The notes under the pieces: model-generated
Told to the model about the DNA's origin: nothing
Database searches by the model: none
What the model saw: only the letters and a program-made list of their open reading frames with translations
Part shown: piece by piece, positions 18,613 through 28,292 of the stretch
How the letters are laid out: every line of letters starts with the position of its first letter
Position numbering within the stretch: position 1 is the first letter of the stretch
Assembly (NCBI GenBank): GCA_028687915.1
Contig: JAQTZF010000001.1
Location: forward strand, 1,058,634 to 1,096,538
Source of the DNA: Candidatus Daviesbacteria bacterium
GTDB lineage: Bacteria; Patescibacteriota; Microgenomatia; Daviesbacterales; UBA10151
Direction: 5' to 3'
Length of the DNA stretch: 37,905 nt
Translations under genes and position numbers: made by a program

Positions 18613-21600
18613 ATGTCTCTGCCCAAAAGTCAAAATCAACAATTAATCCCCATTAGTGCCGCTTCTAAACTTTTAGGCGTGTCTGTAGATACTATTCGCC
18701 GTTGGGAAAAAAAAGGCCTGCTTCAATCCACTAGGCCAAATGGCAAAGACCGTTATTTTTCTGTAGATGATTTAAAAGAATTTCAAGCTACTAAAACGCT
18801 TTCCACCTCTGAAGCTGCAAAACACTTAGGTGTTTGTCCCACTACGCTAAGAAGACTAGACAAAAAAGGCCTTATTAAGGCCAATAGAAATACAAATGGC
18901 GCCAGAATCTTTAGCGCGGAATCTTTAAAAAATATTAATGAACAAATTACTATCCCTAAGCTAAGGCTAAAACACATTTCAGATGAATATTTATCTATTC
19001 CCCAGATCAAGCCTAAGTTAACCACTGTGGAAGAATTACTGGATATGAGCAGAAAAGAAGCTGAAAAACAATATACTGCTCCTTTAACAGAAGGTAAATT
19101 ACAAGAATATGCGAGTGTTGCCTCTGTCATTACAAGTGGAGCAAAGCAATCCAGCCATAAGATTACCACAGCTATTTTAGAAGTTCACAATAATAAACTA
19201 ACTCTTAGTCTTCTTTCTGGAACATTAGCTTCACTTTTCTTAGCTATTTTGATATTAGCCAGAGTTTCAAACTTTCAATTACCATGGCAACAAAAAGAAA
19301 TAGTCAGAAACCAAGTGCCTTCTGCTATAGACCAAAATGTTTTAGCTGCTACTACCAGTAATTATTACATTGATTTGAATTCAGATTTAATATTAGAAAA
19401 AGATTTAGCAGTAGGAGGATCAATTAATAGAATAAATATTATTCCTGGAGGAGATTCTTCTGTTAAAAACTTAACAGTTTCAGTTCCTGCAGTTACTTTA
19501 GATCAGGATTTATCTACTACTTCTTCCCCTACCTTTCAGGGATTAACAGTACTTTCTCCAATAAATGCTCCCTCTGCTTCTACCTCAACTTTAAACTTAA
19601 CAGGTACAAAGGATCAGATTACTTTTAATGTATCTGGTGTTAAGAGTACATTAAGCTGGACCCCTACTTCTGCTGTTACTTTAACCTTACCTAATATCAC
19701 AGATACTTTGGTTTCTAAAACCAGCACTGATACTTTAACTAATAAAACAATTACTGCAGGAGATAATACTTTAACAGGAAGTTTTACAGGTATTACAGGA
19801 TTGGGCACAATAGGAACAGGTACCTGGAATGGAACTAAGATAGGAGCTACTTATGGAGGTACAGGTATCACAACATATACAACAGGTGATTTACTATATA
19901 GCAGTGCATCAAATACCTTAGCTAATTTAGCTGTAGGAACCAATGGACAGGTATTAACAATTAGTAGTGGTTTACCTACCTGGGGAGCTGCTGCTGCTTG
20001 TGCTGATTGTATTGTGACTGATCCTTCCACAGCCCAGTCTATTACCCCAACTGTAGCAGATATCACCACATTAACTCTTCAGGCTGCCCCATCAGGGACT
20101 GCCAATATCTTTGATGTTAAAAGCAATGATGGACTAACTTCATATTTTTCTGTTGATTCCTCAGGTAAGATGTCCTCTTCTGCTTTTCAGTTAACTGATA
20201 TTAACAATGCTGTGGTAGGAACAGCTGTACCAAATGGATGGACTTTGGGAGCAGGAGCATATACTTACAGAAGAATATTAACTGTTACTAATAATGACGG
20301 CTCAAATACTCTACCAATTAATCACCAGGTGACCCTATCCTTAACTGGAGCAACAGCCACAGATGTTTGTTCTAATTCTTTATCTAATGCTAATGATATA
20401 CGAGTAGCCTACTCTACCAATGGATCTACCTTTACTGAGATAGCCAGAAATATTACCAGGACTTGTGGTACTCCCACAGTTGATGTTTCCTTCCAACTCC
20501 AGGGAACCATAGCTCCATCTACCTCAAATACTAACTATTACCTCTACTATGGTAACTCAAGCATAGCCACCACCCCTTCAACTTACACCTATGATACTGT
20601 GACTTTAGATGATGGGGATACTGTAGGAAACTGGACCAGTAATGATGGCACTAATTTTACCCTTTCTCAGGAAACTACCATCAGAAATAATGGAACTGGT
20701 TCTGTTAAAGCAGTTGCAGCTACCCCAACCTGGGGAAATGCTGGAACATTTTCTACCACTGGCCAAGGACAATTACTTGATACGACAAATGGCGGATATG
20801 CCACAACTGCTACTGTCGGTGGCACAACTTATCTTTATTCCCTAGGCGGAGGTTGGAACACTAATGTCAGCAAATCTCAACTCAATTCCTCTGGTGATGT
20901 TGGTGCTTTTACAAACTCTGGTCAGGGACCATTACCACTGGATATGGGTAGTTTTTATGCAACGACTGCAACAATAGGTAGCACCACCTATATGTATATT
21001 ATTGGAGGAGTTTCTCAAGCATATGTGGATCAATCAACTGTATATAGAGCTACTATTGATTCTTCAGGCAATGTTAGTGCTTTTTCTACTACTGGTCAGA
21101 CTCAGTTATCATCAGCCAACCAAATCATCACCGGTATTACCCATACAACTGGAGGCACAACTTATGTTTATGTTCCTTTTGCTGCCAACAGCACTTTATA
21201 CAGAGCTCAAATTGATACTTCTGGTAATGTTGGAGCTTTTGATACCACAGGACAGGGTCAGGAACCCATTAATGATGCCTTTTATTACACCAAAGCCACT
21301 TTTGGAGGCACAACTTATGTTTATGCTTTGAGATTTTTTGGTAATGGAGTATACCGGGCTGAAATTGATGAGTTGGGTAATATGGGAGCTTTTTCTGCTA
21401 CGGGACAGTCCCAAACAATGCCCCAACTCAATAATATTTACCCCCAAATAGCCACAGCTGGAGGAGTTAACTATATTTATTTGATTGGCGGACAAAATGG
21501 AGGCAGCGTCAGGCAATCTACTGTTTACCGGGCTGCTTTAGATTCATCTGGGAATGTGGGAGCCTTTTCTACTACCAATCAATCCCAGTTGCCACAACTT

Positions 21601-24600
21601 ATATCAAATGGGCAGGCTGCCACAGCCACTATTGGAGGAACTTCATATCTATATTTCTTAGGCGGAGTTCTAGATGGTTTTGGTAATATTTCTACTGTCT
21701 ATAAATCAACTATCTCTAATCCCCCTACTTATACAGCTACCAAAACTCTATCCTCTACTGATTTATCTGGTAAAGGATCTATATCTTTTTATGTATATTC
21801 ATCCCGTACTGGCAGCTATTCTAACTTAGAATTCTCTGAGGATGGAAATACCTGGCAAACAACTGCCTACACTATCTCTCAGGCTAATACCTGGGAGGGA
21901 AAAAGTTGGGATATTTCAGGTTTGAGTAGTTCTGTCAAAGATGCTGTAACCAGTTTAAGATTCAATATTACTGATTCTACAACTGGCTTTACCATGTACA
22001 TGGATAATATTACTGCAGTACCATCAGCTTATGCTGGTACTGCTCCTATAGTATCTGCTGCTAGTAAAGTACTTGGATCTTCCAATCTAGCCCTCAATGC
22101 TCAGGGAACAGGGTTGGTAGCTATTAACTATGATGCCAACTCTCTAGCAGGAACAGGAGGGTTAAATGTTTACAACGGTGGTACCACTTCTCTCTTCTCT
22201 GTAGGTAGCTCTGGAGCAATTACAGCCACCGGAGCTATGTCAGGAGTATTAGGTATTACTACTACAGGAGATATCCTGCCTTCAACTAACAATACATATA
22301 ATTTAGGTTCTAATACTGCCAGATGGCAGGATATATACCTTGGCCCAGCTTCTATCCATCTTGGTACTTCTACTACTGATGAGTATAAAATCTCCTATGA
22401 TACAACCAATAACAGATTAGGTTTTAATGTTAATGGTTCAGGAAATGATGAGATTGTTTTTGATTCTTCCGGGTTTGTTGGTATTGGGACAACCTCTCCA
22501 ACTGTAGCTTTGGATGTAGTAGGAAGTGCTTTAATTACTCCTGCCACTGGTTCTACTACTGCTTTAACACTCCGGGCTGCTCCAACTGGAGCTAATAATA
22601 TTTTTGATGTGTTATCCAATGATGGGACTACCTCATACTTTAGTATTGATTCCTCGGGACAAATGTCTGCCTCTGCTTTTAAATTAACTGATTCTGCCAA
22701 AGCTATTATTGGGACTGCCATTCCAGGGGCCTGGGAAAATATAGCTACAGTTCCTGAGAATGATTTTACCTACAGAAGAGCTGTTTCTGTTACAGCTACA
22801 GGTAATTTAGCTGCTAATTATGAGGTGACTATGGATATTAGTACCCCTGCTACAGCTTCCCAAATTTATTCCAATACCTACAACCAGGCAGATCCATATA
22901 GAGACTTTAGATTGTTTTACACAACAAACGGAGGATCAAGTTATACAGAAGTACCAAAAAATGTGAGTGCCTTTACTAACTCCCGGGTAACTTTTACCTT
23001 CCAATTACAAGCCCAAATTGATGATGCCCAAACATCAAGTACTAATTACTACCTTTTTTACTCAAACTCTGCTTATGCAGGTATGTCTACCCCTCCTACC
23101 TACACAGGAGATCTAAACTGGGACTCACATACAGAATCAACTACTGGTTGGACTAGTGCTGATTCTGCTTACCAGTTATCTACAACCACTTCCCCTACTT
23201 CCCAAGCAGGTACTTATTCATTAAAGGAAATAGCTACTGTAGATAGGATGGGAACTTTTGCTATTACTAACCAAGGTCAATTAGGTGCTACTTTAAATGA
23301 CCTTGCTGCTATAACTACCACCATTGGTTCTTCTACCTATGTTTATGTAGTTGGAGGAAATACAGGAGCTGCTGATGTAGCTACTATTTACAAATCAACA
23401 ATTAGCTCAAATAATCTTTCTGCTTTTGCCACCACTGCCTATCCTTTACCTCAAGAATTATCTGGAGCAAGCGGTGTTATTTCTTCTTCTGCCGATATAG
23501 GCACTGGAGCTCTGGGACCTTTGAATCTAACAGATGGGACTGGCTGCCCTACTGGAGCAGACTTTGATTGGAACGGCACCACTTGCACAATTAAAACCAC
23601 TAGAGTATACAACTATACAACTATCACAATCCCTCCGGGGAAAATTTTAACAGCCAATCAAGGAATCATTCCTACTCTTAAAGCTACTACCAGCGTTTCC
23701 ATTACTGGCACAGGATCTATTAATTTAGATGGTAAGGGCAGTGCTGCAGGAGCAGGAGATAATCCAGGATCAAATGGTGGTGGCACAGGATGTGCTCGTG
23801 GAGGGGGTGGAGGCGGTGGTCATGGAGCTGCAGGAGGTGCGGGTGCATCAGTTAGCACGAACACTGAGGATGGTTGTAGCGGAGCGGGTGGTGCTGGTCC
23901 AAGAGGAGAAGCAAATGCTAATCAACTAGCCTTGGGTAGTGGCGGCGGAAATAGTGCCGGAGCTGGAGGCGCAGGTGGTGGAGCTATTAAAATAATTAGT
24001 GCTGGTAATATCACCATTGAGGCCAGTAGTGTCATCAGTGCTAATGGAGCCAATGCAGCTGGAACTGGGGGTGGAGGTGGAAGTGGTGGAAGTATTGTGC
24101 TTCAATCCTATGGATCCATTGGCAACAGTGGCACTATCCGAGCTAATGGCGGTCATGGTAGCGACAATTCTGCAACTTATAATGATGCTACAGGTGGCGG
24201 TGGTGGCGGTGGTGGCGGATTAATTACGCTACAGGATGCTGACGGTTCAATTGCTGGCACTATCACGGCTACTGGTGGTAATGGCAGTGCAGGCTATGAA
24301 TACCATGTTTCGACTGAAGATACTAGTATTTCTGCTAGCGCGGCTGGGAGCACCTTTACCGTCTCTCCTTCTATCCTGAGCACAGATTATTACCTTTATG
24401 TCTTGGGTGGTAAAAATGGATTAAACTACCGGTCAACAGTATATAAAGCAACTTTAAATAGCACCACTGGAGATACTTCAACTGAACTTGCTACAACTTC
24501 ACAAGATCAACTTGATGCACCATTAACAGGGCATACCACCCTTACCCAAACAGTAAATGGGTCCAACTTTATTTATGTATTAGGAGGGTATACAGGTTCT

Positions 24601-26985
24601 GCTTATGTATCCAGTGTCTACAAATCTACTATTAATGGTACTGGTGATATTGTTGCCTTTGCCACTACTTCCCAAGGCCAACTTCCTTTACTACTTTCTA
24701 ATCATGCCCAAGCTACAGTTACCATAGGAAGTACAACTTACCTCTATGTAGTAGGTGGTAAGAGCGGTGATTCTACTTACATGAGTACTGTATATAAATC
24801 TAATATTGATCCTACTAGTGGAGATATCCAGGCTTTTACCACAACTTCCCAAGGACAATTACCTGTAGCTTTGTATGATCTATCAGCTACCACAGCTACA
24901 GTTGGATCTGTTAATTATATTTATGTGTTTGGTGGTAATAATGGATCAGCTAATGTTTCAACAGTTTACAGAGCAACTATTGATGGTTCAGGAAATATAG
25001 GAGCATTTAGTACTACTGGACATACTCAACTTAATGCCATTTTGTCAGGACATCAAACTGTAACTAATACCTCTTCAGGTACCACCTATTTCTACACCAT
25101 AGGAGGAACTTCTGCCTCTGCTGTATCTACTGTATATAGATCTACTACCACCTCTGATATGACTAACTTCTATATAGAAAAGAAGATTTCTGATACAGGA
25201 ATTGATTTAAGTAATAAAAATGATATTACTTTCTCCTTTTATTCTACAGATAATGTGGCAGATCTCATGGAAGTAGCTTTTTCAGAAGATGATACTTCCC
25301 CCACCTACTCACACACCTACACCTTTAGGGGTAATCCTGCTGATGGTTGGAGAAGTATTGATTGGGATATTTCCAGTCCTGGTATAGCTGCTGCTGATAA
25401 AAACTCAGTGAAATGGATTAGGTTTAAAGTAAATACTGCCAGGACTACAGAATTTACCACATATATTGATAATATCCAGGTTCAAACAGAGGCAACAGGA
25501 AACGATACTACCTCTGCCTTAACCTCAGCCTTAGGAGCTGCTAATTTAACCTTAAATGCTCAGGGTACTGGTTTAGTAAGGGTTAATTACTCTGATCCTG
25601 CTGATCCTACCAACTTCCCTAACCTAGCAGGTTCAGGTGGGCTGGTTGTATATGATGGATCTAATACAGCAATCTTTTCTGTAGGATCAACTGGAGCTAT
25701 TACTGCTACAGGAGGATTAACTTTCTCTGGAGTAACTACTGATATAACTACAGTAAGTAATCAGGATTTGATAATTTCTCCTAATGGTACAGGTAAAGTT
25801 GGTATTGGAACTACTGCTCCTGGGTACTTGCTACAGGTAGGTAATGCTGGAGATGGTAGTGAGGCAAGAGCTAATGCCTGGAATTCTTTGTCTGATTCAA
25901 GGCTAAAGGAAAATGTAGCTAGTATCTCTGGAGCTTTGGATAAAGTACTGGCTTTAAATGGAGTAAGTTTTGATTGGATATCAAATGGACAAAAGAGCTT
26001 AGGATTTGTAGCTCAAGAAGTAGAAGGAATATTACCTGAGGTAGTATCAACAGGAATAGATGGATATAAATCAATTAATTATTCTGCTATTACCCCAATA
26101 ATAATAGAAGCCTTAAAAGAATTAAATACTAATATAGACTTAAGATTTAAGAATAATGATTTAAAAATAAGCGGAGCTTTTCTACGAATTAAAGATCTGG
26201 AAGATAAGTTAGCTTCAATCTCTGCTCAAATTCAATCATCAAATTCAGCTGATTTAGCTTCTGTATCAACCCAATCAAACATAAGTGAGTTAAATTTAAC
26301 CCCACCAGAGCAGCTTTTGGCAACAAACAGTGCAAAATTAGTTGATTTATCTGTTACCTCTGATGCTACTTTTTCAGGACAATTAGCAGCCTACTCTGCT
26401 ACTATCTCTGATACTTTTAAATCACTTGGTAATACATATTTGGGGAATACCAGTATTGCAGGAGACTTTAATATAGATGGAACAATGAATATCAGTAGAA
26501 ATTCCATAAGCACCTTAGATGCCTTATATATCCAAAACGGACCTTTGGCAGGAGATATAGATTTCTTTAATGGACAAGTTATTATTGATAATCAAGGCAA
26601 CATTAAAGTTGGAGGCAACCTGGAAATAGAAGGAGCCATAACCATTAGCGCATTTGCCGGAGAAAACTTAAAAACCGGAGATGCTGTCTATATTTCTGCA
26701 GATAAAACTGTAAGCAAGGCTGATTCCATAATTGCAGGTAAAACTGGTGTAGTTGGCTTAGTTCTATCAGGAGTTAATAAAAACCAACCAGTTATAGTTG
26801 CTATTAATGGCAAAATAAACGGATTAACTAATCTTAAAGCAGGCAGTAAATATTATCTTGGTCAAAACGGGCAGTTAACCACAACCCTACCTTCCAGCTC
26901 TGTAAAAAATATACAGGTAGGAGTTGGTTTCAGCTCCACTCAATTATTAATTCAAATCTTTGACTTTAATGGTTTGATAAATTAA
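18613..26985 (+). CDS. giant surface fibre protein 1: two MerR-type HTH motifs, one TM, beta-propeller-like repeats, glycine-rich insert, peptidase S74/intramolecular-chaperone-like domain
   Basis: ORF track starts at 18532; ATG at 18613 (MSLPKSQNQQLIPISAASKLLGVSVDTIRRWEKKGLL) is in frame and gives a more plausible N-terminus. TM LTLSLLSGTLASLFLAILILA; kelch-like blades (TTATIGSTTYLYVVGG..STVYKATID..G.I.AF.TT.QGQLP); S74-like SDSRLKENVASISGALDKVLALNGVSFDWI...GFVAQEVEGILPEVV. Confidence 0.92.
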   Translation: MSLPKSQNQQLIPISAASKLLGVSVDTIRRWEKKGLLQSTRPNGKDRYFSVDDLKEFQATKTLSTSEAAKHLGVCPTTLRRLDKKGLIKANRNTNGARIFSAESLKNINEQITIPKLRLKHISDEYLSIPQIKPKLTTVEELLDMSRKEAEKQYTAPLTEGKLQEYASVASVITSGAKQSSHKITTAILEVHNNKLTLSLLSGTLASLFLAILILARVSNFQLPWQQKEIVRNQVPSAIDQNVLAATTSNYYIDLNSDLILEKDLAVGGSINRINIIPGGDSSVKNLTVSVPAVTLDQDLSTTSSPTFQGLTVLSPINAPSASTSTLNLTGTKDQITFNVSGVKSTLSWTPTSAVTLTLPNITDTLVSKTSTDTLTNKTITAGDNTLTGSFTGITGLGTIGTGTWNGTKIGATYGGTGITTYTTGDLLYSSASNTLANLAVGTNGQVLTISSGLPTWGAAAACADCIVTDPSTAQSITPTVADITTLTLQAAPSGTANIFDVKSNDGLTSYFSVDSSGKMSSSAFQLTDINNAVVGTAVPNGWTLGAGAYTYRRILTVTNNDGSNTLPINHQVTLSLTGATATDVCSNSLSNANDIRVAYSTNGSTFTEIARNITRTCGTPTVDVSFQLQGTIAPSTSNTNYYLYYGNSSIATTPSTYTYDTVTLDDGDTVGNWTSNDGTNFTLSQETTIRNNGTGSVKAVAATPTWGNAGTFSTTGQGQLLDTTNGGYATTATVGGTTYLYSLGGGWNTNVSKSQLNSSGDVGAFTNSGQGPLPLDMGSFYATTATIGSTTYMYIIGGVSQAYVDQSTVYRATIDSSGNVSAFSTTGQTQLSSANQIITGITHTTGGTTYVYVPFAANSTLYRAQIDTSGNVGAFDTTGQGQEPINDAFYYTKATFGGTTYVYALRFFGNGVYRAEIDELGNMGAFSATGQSQTMPQLNNIYPQIATAGGVNYIYLIGGQNGGSVRQSTVYRAALDSSGNVGAFSTTNQSQLPQLISNGQAATATIGGTSYLYFLGGVLDGFGNISTVYKSTISNPPTYTATKTLSSTDLSGKGSISFYVYSSRTGSYSNLEFSEDGNTWQTTAYTISQANTWEGKSWDISGLSSSVKDAVTSLRFNITDSTTGFTMYMDNITAVPSAYAGTAPIVSAASKVLGSSNLALNAQGTGLVAINYDANSLAGTGGLNVYNGGTTSLFSVGSSGAITATGAMSGVLGITTTGDILPSTNNTYNLGSNTARWQDIYLGPASIHLGTSTTDEYKISYDTTNNRLGFNVNGSGNDEIVFDSSGFVGIGTTSPTVALDVVGSALITPATGSTTALTLRAAPTGANNIFDVLSNDGTTSYFSIDSSGQMSASAFKLTDSAKAIIGTAIPGAWENIATVPENDFTYRRAVSVTATGNLAANYEVTMDISTPATASQIYSNTYNQADPYRDFRLFYTTNGGSSYTEVPKNVSAFTNSRVTFTFQLQAQIDDAQTSSTNYYLFYSNSAYAGMSTPPTYTGDLNWDSHTESTTGWTSADSAYQLSTTTSPTSQAGTYSLKEIATVDRMGTFAITNQGQLGATLNDLAAITTTIGSSTYVYVVGGNTGAADVATIYKSTISSNNLSAFATTAYPLPQELSGASGVISSSADIGTGALGPLNLTDGTGCPTGADFDWNGTTCTIKTTRVYNYTTITIPPGKILTANQGIIPTLKATTSVSITGTGSINLDGKGSAAGAGDNPGSNGGGTGCARGGGGGGGHGAAGGAGASVSTNTEDGCSGAGGAGPRGEANANQLALGSGGGNSAGAGGAGGGAIKIISAGNITIEASSVISANGANAAGTGGGGGSGGSIVLQSYGSIGNSGTIRANGGHGSDNSATYNDATGGGGGGGGGLITLQDADGSIAGTITATGGNGSAGYEYHVSTEDTSISASAAGSTFTVSPSILSTDYYLYVLGGKNGLNYRSTVYKATLNSTTGDTSTELATTSQDQLDAPLTGHTTLTQTVNGSNFIYVLGGYTGSAYVSSVYKSTINGTGDIVAFATTSQGQLPLLLSNHAQATVTIGSTTYLYVVGGKSGDSTYMSTVYKSNIDPTSGDIQAFTTTSQGQLPVALYDLSATTATVGSVNYIYVFGGNNGSANVSTVYRATIDGSGNIGAFSTTGHTQLNAILSGHQTVTNTSSGTTYFYTIGGTSASAVSTVYRSTTTSDMTNFYIEKKISDTGIDLSNKNDITFSFYSTDNVADLMEVAFSEDDTSPTYSHTYTFRGNPADGWRSIDWDISSPGIAAADKNSVKWIRFKVNTARTTEFTTYIDNIQVQTEATGNDTTSALTSALGAANLTLNAQGTGLVRVNYSDPADPTNFPNLAGSGGLVVYDGSNTAIFSVGSTGAITATGGLTFSGVTTDITTVSNQDLIISPNGTGKVGIGTTAPGYLLQVGNAGDGSEARANAWNSLSDSRLKENVASISGALDKVLALNGVSFDWISNGQKSLGFVAQEVEGILPEVVSTGIDGYKSINYSAITPIIIEALKELNTNIDLRFKNNDLKISGAFLRIKDLEDKLASISAQIQSSNSADLASVSTQSNISELNLTPPEQLLATNSAKLVDLSVTSDATFSGQLAAYSATISDTFKSLGNTYLGNTSIAGDFNIDGTMNISRNSISTLDALYIQNGPLAGDIDFFNGQVIIDNQGNIKVGGNLEIEGAITISAFAGENLKTGDAVYISADKTVSKADSIIAGKTGVVGLVLSGVNKNQPVIVAINGKINGLTNLKAGSKYYLGQNGQLTTTLPSSSVKNIQVGVGFSSTQLLIQIFDFNGLIN

Positions 26986-26995
26986 TGTAAAGATA

Positions 26996-27847
26996 ATGCC
27001 TAAATTATTAATAAAATCTGTTCTTATTTTTCTATCATTACTTGTTGTTGTAACAGCTAATATTCCTTTGTGCTTTGCTCAACTAGGTTCTGTTGATTTT
27101 ACCTACACATATAATGTTCCTGATAAAGAAATTACTGATGGAGACATTATTTCTTCTTCTGCTGAAAAAGGCTTTTTCAGATCTGATTTTGCCTATGATT
27201 CTCATGCTTTTGGAGTAGTCCAATTATCACCTTTAATAGTCTATAAAGGTGTTGATAGTACCGGCACACCTATTGCCAGAACAGGCACAGCTACAGTCAA
27301 TGTAACCACCTTAAATGGCCCAATTATCCCTGGTGATTTTGTTACTACTTCAGAGATTGCTGGTAAAGGTCAAAAAGCCGTGGTTTCCGGAAATGTGATT
27401 GGAGTAGCTTTAACTGGTTTAGGATTAGCTGATGGAACAGAATTTGATTATCAGAGAAAATCTACCACTAATCAACAAAACCCATCACAAAAATTCAGAA
27501 CTGGTAAAGTAACTGTTGCTTTAAGAATGGAATATGCAGAAATCACCTCAGCCAGAACTGCATTAAGGTTATTAGATTCATTTAATGCAGCATTATTTAC
27601 CAATGTGCAAAATCCTGATCAATTTGTAAAAATATTCCGCTATATTACAGCCATAATCATAGTGCTTATTTCATTTGCTATTGGCTTTTTTACTTTTTCC
27701 AGAGCCATACCAAAAGGAATTGAGGCTATTGGTAGAAATCCCTTAGCACAAAAAACCATTATCTTCTCCATAGTCCTAAATATAGCATTTACTGTTATAA
27801 CAGCCGTAGCAGGCATAGCTGCCGCCATCATGATCCTTAAATTCTAA
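26996..27847 (+). CDS. F-ATPase subunit c-like membrane protein with N-terminal extracytoplasmic domain; no TM2 carboxylate
   Basis: 283 aa; signal peptide MPKLLIKSVLIFLSLLVVVTANIPLCFA, ~180 aa ectodomain, then FRYITAIIIVLISFAIGFFTFSRAIPKGIEAIGRNPLAQKTIIFSIVLNIAFTVITAVAGIAAAIMILKF: two TM helices joined by an EAIGRNP polar loop typical of subunit c. First gene of the F1-like cluster. Confidence 0.8.
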   Translation: MPKLLIKSVLIFLSLLVVVTANIPLCFAQLGSVDFTYTYNVPDKEITDGDIISSSAEKGFFRSDFAYDSHAFGVVQLSPLIVYKGVDSTGTPIARTGTATVNVTTLNGPIIPGDFVTTSEIAGKGQKAVVSGNVIGVALTGLGLADGTEFDYQRKSTTNQQNPSQKFRTGKVTVALRMEYAEITSARTALRLLDSFNAALFTNVQNPDQFVKIFRYITAIIIVLISFAIGFFTFSRAIPKGIEAIGRNPLAQKTIIFSIVLNIAFTVITAVAGIAAAIMILKF

Positions 27848-27889
27848 TAAATAGAGCCTACTGAAATGCCCACAATAATTTTTTTTAAA

Positions 27890-28234
27890 GCAACTTTGAC
27901 CGCAAAGTTGCGCAAACTCGCCTGACGGAAAGTCGACCTAAAGCTCGTCGTCTGCTAATCGGGGAATGGCACCCCTTCTGCCTTTCGCTTCGCTTCAGCA
28001 GGCTTCCCCTGATATCAGCCTCCTCGCTTCTTAACGGTCTTTGTTTCAAGTCAGGCACAAAATAAACAACAACTATAAATGACGGGTGGCGCGGAGGAGA
28101 GGTCTCGGGAGTCGACCGCAAGTGAGTGAAACGAACGAGGACGCACCTGAGATACCGCAGCGACAGGACCCGTCATTTTAAGAAAAAATCTTCTCTCGAA
28201 TTGGCTTTTGCGACACTTTTGCCACCAAAGACGC
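27890..28234 (-). repeat. GC-rich repeat element, copy 2 (inverted relative to copy 1)
   Basis: 102-bp core at 28077-28178 is the reverse complement of 11758-11859 with 3 mismatches; boundary hairpins GCAACTTTG-ACCG-CAAAGTTGC (27890-27911) and an imperfect one at 28210-28234. Confidence 0.85.
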
Positions 28235-28292
28235 AAAATAAAAATGTATTTGGGAATTGAATTTTTAGGAAAATTCTACTATTCTTTAGTTA

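Noticed and set aside
22395-22721. Antisense ORFs inside the giant fibre gene (e.g. 22395..22721, 21196..21516, 23926..24156) and within fibre 2 (37346..37591, 37598..37798)
   Set aside because: Low-complexity composition mirrors the Thr/Ser/Gly-rich sense strand; no recognisable domain; overlapping strongly supported CDS.
26996-27847. Considered that the c-like protein is simply an unrelated secreted protein
   Set aside because: The hairpin with EAIGRNP loop, its topology and its place before b-delta-alpha-gamma-beta-epsilon all point to subunit c ancestry, although a profile search is needed to confirm.
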